Of a stretch of 64,000 nucleotides of DNA, positions 27,031 to 39,219 are shown in pieces (the first letter of the stretch is position 1; each line of letters begins with the position of its first letter). The notes beneath the pieces are model-generated. The model was not told where the DNA came from, did not search any database, and saw nothing but the letters and a program-made list of their open reading frames with translations. Source of the DNA: Cacajao melanocephalus (taxonomy: Eukaryota > Chordata > Mammalia > Primates > Pitheciidae); the NCBI GenBank assembly GCA_963573385.1, contig CAUYLG010008959.1, forward strand, positions 62,001-126,000, written 5' to 3'. Position numbers and translations under genes: made by a program.

Positions 27031-27490
27031 CACGCTTAAGTTACAATGGGGACTGAAAATACTTGTCTGCTAACTCCAACACCTGCGTCATGATGGGTTT
27101 AGTCTATGCTTGGTTTAGTCTGTGTTGATTACCTTTTCTACTGAGAATGAGGCTGATTTTCCCATTTGTCTTGAGCAATGTGGGAATTAAAGAATGGATA
27201 TTTTAAATGTTATGTTGTGGAGACTCCAGATTACGTTATATTCCTACCAAGAGTGTCGACTTTTCTATTTTAGCAAGCAGTCATCTTGGTTGGACTGAAA
27301 CTTCCGACTGTCTCTTAAGAAGCAGCTCAAATTTCAATTGAGTTCAGCTTTCCTAGGCTGCTTGGAGTCTTCCTGGCACCTACATGATTCAGGGATCACC
27401 CCAAAAACCTAGACAGAATTTACACATAGAATTTGGGATCCTGGCTCTCCCCTGTCTGAGTCTCCCCTCATTTTCCAGGATTAGCGGTTG
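27031..27490 (-). mobile_element. Old L1 (L1M), antisense, part 3
   Basis: cttgtctgctaactccaaca, tgttgattaccttttctact, gttgtggagactccagatta and ttctattttagcaagcagtc follow the antisense L1 order seen in other L1M copies. Confidence 0.72.
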
Positions 27491-29803
27491 ATCAAATTTT
27501 GTAATGTGGTTCATTAGGCTAGAGAGACCGTGAATTTTATATCACTCTCTAAGTTATCCCACATGTTGTCAACTGTGGCTACCCTGAGGTAAAAGTCTGA
27601 AAAAATGGGACAATTCCCCCATGCTGTTCCCCTTCCTCCAATCTCCTGTTCCCTTTGAAATATGCCTGCTTTTGTTCACATTCCACTACCCCCAAATAGT
27701 GATTTTTGGTCCTGTGTCCAGACTTTAGAGCTGCTCTATGTGCATGCAGAAGGGTCGATTCAGTCTGAGCTTACTCAGCCAACACTGAAAACATTATTTT
27801 AAAATAAATATGAAAATTTCCCAAATTGCCAACTACTATAAATTGTCATCAGACATGTTACAATACTCTGGATCTATATATTTATAGATACCAAGAAAAA
27901 CAGTTTCCTCTAAGTAACAGAGACTACTACTGTTTGTGACTACTGGAAATAAATCAAGGTAATTCACATTTATATGTCTTTTTCTAAAACTTAATTTGAA
28001 AAATACAATTATATCTTTATGTAACCTGAAAAAAAGTGATCCAATGCATGTTAAGAAATCAACTGGCTCCATGCCTTTACAGTTTCTTTGGAAATAGGAA
28101 TCAAAGATCTTCTAGGTGGGCTATGTGTTTCGGCAAGTCACTCTGCCTCACCCATGGCTATTATGTATTGAGCTTCCTTCTGAAAATACAACTCCATCCG
28201 TCACTTGAAAAGCCTCTAAATAAGTTAAAATGCATTTTACCCTTCTTAACAAGGGAATGCTACAACCACATAACCTATTTTCATTTCAATCCACCGCTTG
28301 AGGGTAATTTATAAAGGATCAATAGCAAAACTGTTACCTGTGAGTTTATTTACCAAGCATTTTACTGTGTCGATCCCTTTCATAACAGCCTCTGTTAAAC
28401 ATCTCTGGGGAAATGTCTTCCATGCATCCATTTCCACACTAGCTCTCCTCTAATACACAGGAGATGTGTGATTAAAAAATGAAGTCGTAATATGCATTCC
28501 ATTAAGGAGCACTTGTAGCAAGCTAACAAATTCAGCAAAGCACCACCAATGCAATGCATACATCAACACTCCTATCTATTACATAAACAGAGCAACAATC
28601 TTATTAAATAAATGCAGTGCCAGAAACAAAGGCATTCCTATGTCCACAAATTCATCCAAACAGAGAGGACCTTGGTAGCCAAATCCCGAAGCCACCTGGG
28701 AATATGGTGCCTTGCTCTAGCATTCAAACCCATGTGGACAACTCCTGGCTGTGAATGGGAAGAGAGGACTGATAAAAAGAAGCTATAGTGGGACTCTGTT
28801 GTCATAGAAGAAATCACTCTTTAAATATAGAATGAAAGGGAGAGATAAGGCTTTTCTTCCAAAGGCTAATGATCCAGGGAAGGAATATTTCTCTTTGTAC
28901 CTTGTCAGGTACAAAGCACAATCTCAAAAGGGTTTCAGGGTGCTATAAAATGTTTCCACGGCCCTAAATGAAAGCAGACAAGCCAGCAGATTTTGTGACC
29001 GTGACATCAATAGGGTGAGAAGTCAAGACAGCACAGGACGTCAAAGCTTTTGGAGTTGACCAGCTGTGGTCTTTGTCGGGGCACAGTTACACAGCTGGCC
29101 CTGTCACCTAAACACACGCCACTCTGTTCTTCAAGATACAGAGAAACTACTCTTGTGCAAAGGCAACATCATTCAGTGGCAATCCCAGGGAGAGCCAGGA
29201 CTGGGAACCCCAAAAATTCGATGTGTAAATTATGCCTAGATTTTTGCCTGCTCCTTGGATCATGTAGGTGCCAGGCAGACTCCAAGAAACCTAGATAAGG
29301 TGAGAACTCAACTGAGATTTGAGCTATTTCTCAAGGTGGTTCAATCATAGAAGGATCCTTGATTTCCAACCTTCCTGCTGACATGCTTCTGTACTTACAA
29401 GTACCTGCTGACCCCATCACCAACCTACTGAATCCTTCAAAATCTGATTTTGACTTATACTGACTTTTGAACTTCTGCCTATTCAGCCACTCTTTCCTTG
29501 CTTCATTTTTCATATTGTTATGTCAAGTGTGCATTGACAGGTGCAGTGGCAATGAACCTGCAGCTCCAGGAGCACATGCTCAGCAAAGAAGTCTCTGACC
29601 TGTGCATGCTTTGCAATGCTGTTACAGATCTCAATTAAGAGGAGACTATAATCTTTTTGTCTTAACATAAATTAACTTTCCTAACTGAAAGTATATTGAA
29701 CATGGTAGACTATACATTTAAGCCTAATTCTTAAAACAGAGATAAATGATGTCTCTACTCACAGTTCCTAGGGTTGATGAATTATTGATAATCCTGTAAA
29801 CTA

Positions 29804-30082
29804 CAGTCATCATGTACCAGATAGTGACGTTTCAGTCAATGATGAACTGTGCATACAATGGTGGTCCCATACGATTACACGGTTACGCCACACAACCTAG
29901 GCTATGTGGTATAAACTATACCATCCAGGCCGTGGATAAATCTCAAAGCTATATGTAGGATAGGCTATGCCATCTAGGCCTATGTAGGTACAAGGTACAC
30001 TCTATGACATTCACACAACAATGAAGTGGCCTGATGATGCGTTTCTCAGAATATACCCCCATCTTTAAGCAATGCATGACTG
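29804..30082. mobile_element. Tigger-type (Tc1/mariner) nonautonomous element
   Basis: Terminal repeats cagtcat... on the left and ...gcatgactg on the right, flanked on both sides by the TA target dinucleotide (29802-29803 and 30083-30084). Internal phrases cgtttcagtcaatgatgaac and gcgtttctcagaatataccc fit the Tigger3/4-like family. 279 bases, no transposase frame. Confidence 0.82.
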
Positions 30083-30930
30083 TAGTTTATAAAATGACCT
30101 GCTATAATGCTGTAAGTACACGCATGTGCACACACACATGCTCATTGCTACTTTATGTGTCACAAAAATCCTATTACTATGTTCCAATAAGCTCTATATG
30201 AACCAGGTAGCAGCTTAAAGTAAATAAAGCACACAACTCACTAGCACCTTACTGGACGTCAAAGAAAGTACTAAAGCCATTAAAATAAGTAAGACTGCAT
30301 TTTAAGACTAGGCCTCAGGAGCAAAAACTCTCCTCTCCATAGGCTCATGGATAAGATGCTACACAGCAAGTGTTCCTCTAACAGGGGCACGGATGGCCAG
30401 CCGTCCACCAAAATGTGTCCTCTTCCCTCCAGAGTCCAGAATCACAGCTGAGCAGCAAGCCAAGGCAGGACCCACTTCCTGGCCTTACCTGTGACCCGGT
30501 GCAGCCAGGTAAGGAGCTCCCACCAGTAGAAAGTAAAGAGCAGAAAAATACGCTGCTATCAGGCTGTGGTCTTTAGAACCAGCAACACCTTCTCCTTCAT
30601 CTCTTTTCCTTCTGCTGGCTAGGTTACTCACCATGATGAGAACCACCTGCTTATCAGGAAAATCCTGGGCTCTTCCGTAAGTGAGACTTGGCCATCACCC
30701 TTTAGCATGTTCCAGCCACTGTGCATTTATTAGTCAATCTGTTAGCACAGACCAGCATCATCCTAGCAAATGTACAACCTGAAAGAAGGGCTTTCCAAAA
30801 ACTACATTTTGTAGTTCTCCAGTGCACAGTAATACTCAAACCTTGCTTCACCAATAAAAAGCAAGTTATAAAACTTATGATAAACGAAATCTATGATTTG
30901 TTAAAATTAGGTAAGAGAGAAGTTTCTTAC

Positions 30931-31013
30931 ATTTCGGAAACAGAAGGGAGGGGCTTCCTGCGCCCCATGCTGCTTGTGATAATCTGCCCAGTCGAAGTCC
31001 TGGCCAGAGTAAC
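30931..31013 (-). CDS. SFMBT2: SFMBT2 coding exon: end of MBT repeat 3 and inter-MBT linker
   Basis: Short exon of 83 bases. Minus-strand acceptor gtcattctcag, donor ccgaaat/gtaagaaa. GT completes a Gly codon from the 46896-47043 exon. Then come 27 codons, [20 protein letters not shown] followed by PPFCFRN, ending in phase 0. The motif [10 protein letters not shown] is the conserved tail of MBT repeats in the Scm/Sfmbt family (compare 'FDWADYLKQCGAEAAP' in SFMBT1). It packs against the next repeat. Length 83 is not a multiple of three, so skipping it would break the frame. Confidence 0.96.
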
Positions 31014-32177
31014 CTGAGAATGACAAAACACAGATAAAATAGCATAAATTAAGCAAAATCCCAGACAGATGAGCAAAATCAGAAGGGGTGCAAGTTTAGG
31101 CCACCAAAATATAATGTCCTTTGATGCCTAAGAGTACTGCAGATTCCATAAGCTCAGATGAAATATTTTGGAAAAAATAAAGTACTCAACACAGGCAAAA
31201 ACAAAACAAAACAAAAACCATCATTACTATAACACAGTATCTGAAGCCAGGTGAAGAATGGTGGAACTTACCTGCGGCAGCTCCTGCCAGTGGGGGGATT
31301 TGCCATTAAGGGAGGAGAGCTAAGCCAGGGTATGACACAAAACACACTCCCACCACTCACTGTGCAGAAACAGACAATGACATCTCCCTTCATGGGAAAC
31401 CTGAGTTCACGGGAGCTTACTTTTCAGTGTCTTTATGGAAAATGTGAGGTTTTATTGGGGAAAACAAAACAAAACAAAACAGTACCACGGAGGACTTTTT
31501 AAAAAGTAACAGAAGGTAGAGAAGAGGGCAGCAAAGAGTAGAGGACTTGGAGAGAAAGCCCCCAGAGAAATGAGGGGAGGAGAGGAAGGCAAACGTGGCC
31601 CTGGAGCTGTCCTCCTGAGGCCAAAGGAACCTCAGCACTGCGGGAGAGAGGCCTCTGCTGGAAGCTCTGGGGGTAGTTTGCAAATACTGCGAAAGGTATC
31701 TGAACAAAACTGTTCATACACACTGAATGTAACCAAACACAGAGCCCACTAAAGTAGCTTTTTTCTTTTTCTTTATATTTACTTCATTTTGAGGGGGAAG
31801 ATGCAACTATACAAACGTCCACCACAACCACAGCAAGACAGGAGACTAGGTGAGAGAAAAGAGGTCTGAATTATACGTAAGAAAGGCATAACCCAGGGAG
31901 GAAAATGCCTCTTAATGGGAGTCTCCTCGGCAAAATCAAACCAATGAACAGACAAGGAAAAGGGAGTGAGGTGTTAAGATCTTTCAGTAAACAAGCAAAG
32001 GAAATACATAGTCCAACTGTGATTAACTGAAGTGTGTAAATGTCCCTCATATTTCTATTTATGGTGCTCTCTGTTGGTTGAAATCTACGTAAAGTACATC
32101 TATAAAGGATTTCTTATATTTTTTATCCAAATCCCTCAGTTTCTTTTCCCCATATTATCACAGATTCTATGAGTACT

Positions 32178-32179
32178 AT

Positions 32180-32214
<35 letters not shown>

Positions 32215-32215
32215 T
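32178..32215 (+). repeat. (TTTA)n microsatellite at Alu tail
   Basis: About nine uninterrupted ttta units directly next to the tail of the minus-strand Alu. A pure tract like this is likely to vary in length between individuals. Confidence 0.95.
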
Positions 32216-32497
32216 TGAGATGGAGTCCTACTCTGTCACCATGGCTAGAGGGCAGTGGCACGATCTCGGCTCACTGCAACCTTCGCCTCCTGGGTTCAAA
32301 TGATTATCCTGCCTTAGCCTCCCGAGTAGCTGGGATTACAGGTGTGTGCCACCACATTCGAATAATTTTTGTATTTTTAGTAGAGACGGGGTTTCACTAT
32401 GTTGGTCAGGATGGTCTCCAACTCCTGACCTCATGATCAGCCCGCCTTGGCCTCCCAAAGTGCTGGGATTACAGGCGTGAGCCACCATGGCCAGCCT
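32216..32497 (-). mobile_element. Alu, minus strand
   Basis: gagatggagtcctactctgt at the left, ending gtgagccaccatggccagcc. Both arms are present. Confidence 0.94.
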
Positions 32498-33222
32498 GGA
32501 AATTCTTTATTAAAGAAACTCAAGATACTAAAGATAATGGTTGCTTCCACTTACATTCCCGAGCAAAAAATAGGAATTATTTTCATTAAGCAAGCTCAAT
32601 AGATCCTATTTTTTTAAGATGGGAGGGTGAGGGTTAACCAAAAAAGCAGCTGTCCTTCTCTGGTCCCAGAGACTGACTAGTGACCTTCCTATATCCTCCT
32701 GACCATCCGTGGAAGGTCCCCTTCTTTCTTAAGACAGCTGTTTCATTCTATAAAGACTGACAATTCTTTCCAGCCACTTTCAAAGAGGTTTTTTTGAGTT
32801 CTTCCACCTGCCCTTTCTCCTGCCCTTCTCTCCAAAGCTCCCCTCCAGCTAAGTGGCTCTTGCATCAGAGGTTTCTGGACAGGACCAAAGCCAACTTTCT
32901 TCCGAACCTTTTTAAACACAACAAAACACATCTCACAAACAAGGTAATGTAATGTGAGTTTCTCTACAGTTAAGAAAGCCCTCCATGTTGTGCAGTTTCT
33001 CTGGAGCTGTCTAGATCAAAGCCTCACATTACTGTAGAAGAATTAGCCTCAAGACAAGTCAGAGAAGTTTCCTAACAAGACAAAGGGCCCAGAAATAGAG
33101 AAGAGGGTATCTGGGTTTAAGACTCAGCTCTGCCAGTAGTGGGATGGACCCAGGAATAAGCAGATTAAATCTGCTGTGCCCACTTTCCTCATCCACAAGT
33201 TCACAAAATAAAGAGAAAAGCA

Positions 33223-33523
33223 TCCAGGCGCGATGGCTCATGCCTGTAATCCCAGCACTTTGGGAGCCCGAGGTAGGCAGATCATGAGGTCAGGAGTTTG
33301 AGACCAGCCTGACCAACATCGTGAAAACCCATCTCTACTAAAAATACAAAAATTAGCCGGGCATGGTGGCGCATGCCTGTGATCCCAGCTACTCAGGAGG
33401 TTGACGCAGGAGAATTGCTTGAACCTGGGAGGCAGAAGTTGCAGTGAGCCGAGGTCGTGCTACTGCACTCCAGCCTGGGAGAGAGAGTGAGACTCTGTCT
33501 CAAAAAATAAATAAACAAAAAAG
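33223..33523 (+). mobile_element. Alu, plus strand
   Basis: Starts catccaggcgcgatggctca and ends gactctgtctcaaaaaataa. Confidence 0.94.
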
Positions 33524-34639
33524 CTTTTAGGTCCCTCTGCTATTGCATTCTATGACTCAGACCCACCATTACTAATTATTTTACTTTTGCTACTGAGGAC
33601 TTTTTCCCCCAACTCTCCGTGGTTAATTCCCTTCTCTCCTTCTAGAAGAAAAGCATAATGCAGCTGGATGAAGAGCAGTTACCTAACAAGGCATTCCTCT
33701 AAGAAGACCTCAGGATGCCATCCATGAAGACAACTCTCTGTAACACAATGATCCTGTCTGTCTGGGGTTTTGGAAGATGGACTTTGTTAAAGTCAAGATC
33801 TCCTCCAATGTGGAAGTCACTGCTATTCCCTACACAGAGACATTAAGCTGGGCTTTCTATAGCTAACTTCTAATGGGGATCAGCCCATCCTATAAAATGT
33901 CATGTCCCCTGTTTTCTTGGACCTACATTCAAGCCTTCCATGTATTCATCCAGTCCTCTATGCTCCATCTGTGGAGAGCCATTTCTAATCTGATCATTTC
34001 TAGATAAAACCAAGTCTTGCTGGGCATGTTTGAAGCAACAGTTAATTATTCTGCCTCTAGAACACACTCATTTCCTTGATAGTCAAACAGCTAAGACTCC
34101 TCCTTCCTCCCTCTCCTCCTCCTCTTCGGGACCTTTACTCACTTCATCACTTAAAATTCTTTTTCTTTGGGCTGATAATGAGCTCTCTTTGTCAGGCAGT
34201 TTTGTGACAGCTCAGAAAATAACTGCGACATAAAAACAAGTGCTGTGGATTGTGTAATAGAGACGACAGGGTCAATTATACTCATTAATCAACAAAGACA
34301 GAACAAAAAGTACTAAGGCTTAACTGTGGCCAGGAAACCATGTTTTAAACCTGGAGGGAGGGAGGAAAATAGCAGAGGGGAGAAGAAAATGAAAGGAAAT
34401 AAAACCCCTTAGGCAATTAAAATTTGCAGCAAGCTGCCCTGAGAGACTGTTGAACCACAACCATTAGATTTATTTAAGCTTTTATTAGTGTTTATTCTGA
34501 AAGAAGTTCCAACCCTTATAGGTCCAGAAGGGAAGAGGTTGATGAGCCATTTCCCTCAGATACAAATTAATTGACATAAAACAGCTCTATTTGCACACAT
34601 TATTATTGGCAGTGCACATGGATAATTCTTAAGAAAAAC

Positions 34640-35130
34640 TATTTGGCCATAAAAAAGTTCCTGCCTTTTGACAAATCCATTTCACTTCTGGGAACTCATC
34701 CCATAAAAATGACTCCAAGAACTGAAAAAGGTGTTGTACATGAAGACGCTTATGGCATTATGATTGGTAATACTGGAGGAAAAAAAAATGAAAAAACCTT
34801 CTGTGCAGTAACAGGAAATGACATGAGACTTCTCCAACTATGTAGAATGACACACAGGCATGAAACTTCACGTAGTTAAAAAAAATTCATAAAAAATAAC
34901 TGCTACAGCTTTAGATGAAAAGACTGCTATAAACATATACAGAATTATTAGATTTGTATAAAAATATGCAAAGACAAAGACCAGAGAAAATGTACAAAAA
35001 ACAATAATAAATATTACAATAATTGTTTGGTGGTAGGACTCTTGGCTACTTACTTTCTTCTTTGACATCTTTGTATTTTTAAGTTTTCAATAGTGATAAC
35101 AAAATATTTCATTAATAAAAAATTATTTTA
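34640..35130 (+). mobile_element. HAL1/L1M 3' end, sense
   Basis: ccatttcacttctgggaact, tgtacatgaagacgcttatg and a terminal tttgacatctttgtattttt follow the order of HAL1/old L1 3' ends. Diverged, no coding capacity. Confidence 0.62.
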
Positions 35131-35679
35131 AAACATAGAATCTTTGCTCTATTTTAAATGATAATTAAGGCATTGGTTGATCAACCCAGAGACTATTTAG
35201 CACATGGAATACACCATGACTGCCTCCCCTCAGCCTTCCGCCAGCTTTGCATTTGCCACTAGAATCCTGACTTTATCCAGTTCCTGGAGGAAGTGAATTA
35301 GGACAATCTTCAGACACTCATGGTGGGTATATGCCCCTTTCTGGAGGCTTAAGACAGAGGTAGGGGAAGGGTTTACAGAAAAAACATTCTCTAATAAAAG
35401 AGATACACAGGAAGAAAAACTCTTCTATCCTGGGTGGCTATGAAAAAAACATATACAATCTTACTAAAAAATAAAAATAGCAAAGAAATACCATGTTTGC
35501 TATCTACCTGGCTGGCAAAACAAAAAACAACACTAAGAATTCACCATTCTAAAGGCTGTTAGAAAGCAGGTGCTCTTATGTGTTTGTGGTTGGAGGGTAA
35601 CTTTAAAAACCTACCGTCCATGTCAATTTGGTAACATGTCAAAATCCTCAGGAGTGTGTCTACCCTCCAGCCCAGCCAT

Positions 35680-36110
35680 GAGTTCATGGATACACTCATT
35701 CACTCAAAACTCCTGCCCAACTGCTGGGTGCAGGGCAAGGGAACCAAACCAACAAACATCCTAACTCTCCAAGCTTACATTTCAGGGAGTAGAGACAGAT
35801 AAGGCACAAATCTAAAAAGTCAGATGATCACAGGTGTCATAGAGAAAATGGGGAGGGCTATAAGGAGAGCCGCCCTTGCACACAGAGCTCAGGGAGGCCT
35901 CAGTGAGAAGATGACTGCTGGGCAAAGGCGTGGAGGAGCTCAGAAAGCCAGGCATGCGGCAATCCAGGGGCAGAGAGTGCAGGGCCAGGGACCTGCGACT
36001 GCAGAAGCCCAGGGGTGAGTCTGGATGGTTCCAGGGTCAGGAAGAAGGACTGTGGGGCCAGAGCAGATAGGCAGGTGTGACCAGCGCAGGAATTCCATTC
36101 TGAAGAGGAC
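35680..36110 (+). repeat. L2 LINE fragment, sense
   Basis: cactcattcactcaaaactc, gctgggtgcagggcaaggga, aagcttacatttcagggagt, then gatgatcacaggtgtcatagag and ggcatgcggcaatccagggg reproduce the L2 3' region. The short frames here are not genes. Confidence 0.72.
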
Positions 36111-36146
36111 AACGGCACAAACATTTTCCATACAAAAGTGAATTAA

Positions 36147-36419
36147 AAACAAGAAACAGCACTTTGGGAGGCCAACAAGGGCGGATCATGAGGTCAAGAG
36201 ATCGAGACCATCCTGGCCAATGTGGTGAAACCCCGTCTCTACTAAAAATACAGAAATTAGCTGAATGTGGTGGCTGACGCCTCTAGTCCCAGCTACTCGG
36301 GAGGCTGAGGCAGGAGAACCCCTTGAACCTGGCAGGCAGGGGTTGCCACCAGCCAAGATCATTCCGCTGCACTACAGCCAGCCTGGCAACAACAACAACA
36401 AAAAAGAAACAAGAAACAG
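36147..36419 (+). mobile_element. 5'-truncated Alu with 13-base target duplication
   Basis: The Alu body starts within the left arm at cactttgggaggcc (36160) and ends in an (AAC)n A-rich tail. A perfect direct repeat aaacaagaaacag flanks it at 36147-36159 and 36407-36419, marking an L1-driven insertion that was 5' truncated at integration. Confidence 0.9.
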
Positions 36420-38304
36420 AACAATGAGGAAATGTTTAAATAAACTACCTACAAATCAGGGCCTCTCCATGGTCACTTAGGAATGAGTATTTTGGCATGA
36501 CACAACTTAATAAATAAGCAACAAAACCCAATTTACAAAACAGTGGCTACAAAATGATTAAACAGATAAAGTTGCATATGTAAGGAAACAAATCTGAAGG
36601 AAAATATACCCAAAATTATTTCATCAGGATAGGATTATTATAACGAATATATATTCAGACTTTTCTACTTTTTCAAAATGTTAATGAATGAGTATGGATA
36701 TATCTGCTATTTTAAAAATTCTTTAAAAAACTCTTAAGTCCTGTAAAGCAATAACACTTTCTAAAACAAGGAAATGCACTTATTCAAGCACCTTTGACTT
36801 GAGTCTCCAGTTTGCCCGATTCTGCTTAGTTGCTGCTAAAGATGGACAAGGCTCCAGCAACTCCTGGGAGTAACAGACACACAGCCTGACACCGATAACA
36901 CAGGAAGGTAATAAGTTTGGAGGCAAATTCAGAAAGCGAGGAAAGAAGGCTCTAAAGAGGGAACAGCTCCATAGAGAGATCTTCCTCACCCCAGAGAATG
37001 TTTACTCTATTGAATGTTAGAAGAACATGTGTGAATAGCAAGCTTATTTAGCTTTCAGTTCAACCTCTCTTGGAAAAGTGATACAATCATCTTCAAAGTC
37101 AGCAAATACCAGGACCCAGCTATGTGCACAAATGTTGACGCAACAGAACCTAAGTTCTAAGAACAGGTTCTCAGTCCTTTCCCAGAAAGTTTCAGGACAC
37201 ATAGAGCAGCACTTTGGGACATTTTTGCAATGCCTTACTCTTCCGATTGAAAGCTGATCTTTCTGCTTTCAAGCCCAAGTTTTTATTGTTTTTGAAGCAA
37301 CCAACATTCCTTGAACACCCACTAAAGCCATACACTCTGTGGCATTCCTTTAGGGTATGAATGTCCCATGGCCCAAGCAGGGAGGCAAGATTGCACAGAC
37401 CTCAGCTGGCAGAACCGGTCTGGGAGCCAGTCTGTCTATTCCAGAGCACGACTTGCTCAATACTGCCTCCATGTGTTTCACAAAGGAGTTTCTTCTGTAC
37501 ATTGCAGGCTGACACGCAGGACAGCAAAAACAGCAGTGACTGACTAAAGCATCTGTTATTGTCCATACTGTTTGATTAAAAAACTACAACCTCCCTCTTG
37601 AAATCTAGCTACCTCCATATTCTTGGGTGATGTTCAATTTTAAGCCCTCCTAGATGCTGATCTTTAAAAGTGACACTTTTATTCATTCCCAAGTGAATCA
37701 TTCTGTGTTTTTATGTTCATGGAACAGTGCAGGAAAAACAAACAAACAGAAAATAAGGAACGAGAAAATAAACAAGACAATTAGCATAAGTACTAGCCAT
37801 ACCACCCTCCTTATGTTTTAAAACATTACGTTGAGAAGTACTTAATCTTGGTCATGGTATGATACTTAATATACTTCTCCGCTGAGGGAATGTTCTACAT
37901 GTTATTTTGAATTGTAAACATAATGTTAGGGGACACTGGTATGTACCCAGGATGGGGTCTAACATCACATAAACATTAGCTGTAAATGGCAAAAACATCT
38001 TACGGATCCTGAAGATTGAAGTGAATTAAGGGTAAACGTGAAAGAGTTTTAAGTTTTCAACAATCAGAAATATTTTCAGATATTAAAAATGACCCAGAGA
38101 GTTTTACTCTCCCAACTCTTTTTAATCAAAAGTGACCTTTTTGCTCAATAATGAATCGGAAAGCTAGAAATGAGACTTGCTTCCAAGTCCAGTAACCACG
38201 TAAGGACGATCTGACAGTCTCCCAATCAGATATCAAACATCAGATGAAATACATTTTTAAAAAAATTACATAGCCCAACTCAAAAGAGAAGAAAATCTCG
38301 ACAC

Positions 38305-38307
38305 CAA

Positions 38308-38338
<31 letters not shown>
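38305..38338 (+). repeat. A-rich low-complexity run
   Basis: About 20 consecutive A then aaaag units. There is no SINE body beside it. Confidence 0.9.
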
Positions 38339-38649
38339 GAGCCCTGAAAGCCAGAACTGAGCAGCCCAGCAGCTCACAGAGAAGAGAGGACAGCCTGGCT
38401 CAAGGAAGATGAGCAGGAGAGCCTGAGGCTACTTTCTTCACCTGGCCCCAGAGAGTGGCTCAGTCTATGAAAATAGAACCAGACAAACTAAGCCAATTGG
38501 ATTGGAGAGGCAGCAGAGATGGGCTACCTGCCAGGGGTTCTGAAGAAGAAAAATGGAGACCCATAAACTCCCCTAGGCCAGTGGCACACATGGATGTGGG
38601 GTCCAGCTTTCCAATTCTGTGGGACACAGACTGAGAAATTAGTATCAAA

Positions 38650-38835
38650 TTTAGCCACTCGTTCCTTGAATAACTAGGGACACCTTCATGGACCAGACAT
38701 TGGTTTTGGTGCTGAGGATGCAGCAGTGAACAAAAGAGATTTAAAAAAATATCCTTGACCCTATGAGGTTTATTTCCTAGTGGGCGAACAGACAGTAACA
38801 AATAAATATAGATTGAAGAGATGATTTCAACCCAG
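38650..38835 (+). repeat. L2 LINE fragment, sense
   Basis: ggtgctgaggatgcagcagt, gaacaaaagagatttaaaaa, cctatgaggtttatttccta, gtgggcgaacagacagtaac: the L2 phrase order. Confidence 0.75.
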
Positions 38836-39039
38836 GGCATATGGAACTACCTCATAAATAACAACCACCATTGAAATTAGTTCACATTCAACAATCACAA
38901 ACCACATAAGGAAACTAACCAACTCAAGGGAGGGCCAGATAAATTGACTTTAAAGCAAAATGCCTTACCAGGAAAAAAGAGAGTGTCCACCAGTCTAATG
39001 ATCCTGAATCTCAACACCTTAACACAGCTTCTAACATGA

Positions 39040-39192
39040 ACACCACACACTACATACCACACAACACACACACACCACAGACTTACCACATATACATGTC
39101 ACATATCAGACACAAAGACACATACATATACCACACATACATACCTACACACACACAGCACACATACATAGCATGCACAAACATATCCATCA
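39040..39192 (+). repeat. (CACATA)n-type degenerate tract; TG-rich on the transcribed strand
   Basis: About 150 bases composed almost only of C, A and occasional T on plus, with irregular cacaca and catacata units. On the SFMBT2 transcript it would read as UG/UA-rich RNA. Bases 39089-39099 and 39120-39130 can pair as an 11-base stem, three of them wobble pairs. Confidence 0.9.
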
Positions 39193-39219
39193 CAAAAATA
39201 AAGAGATGCTAGCAAATCC

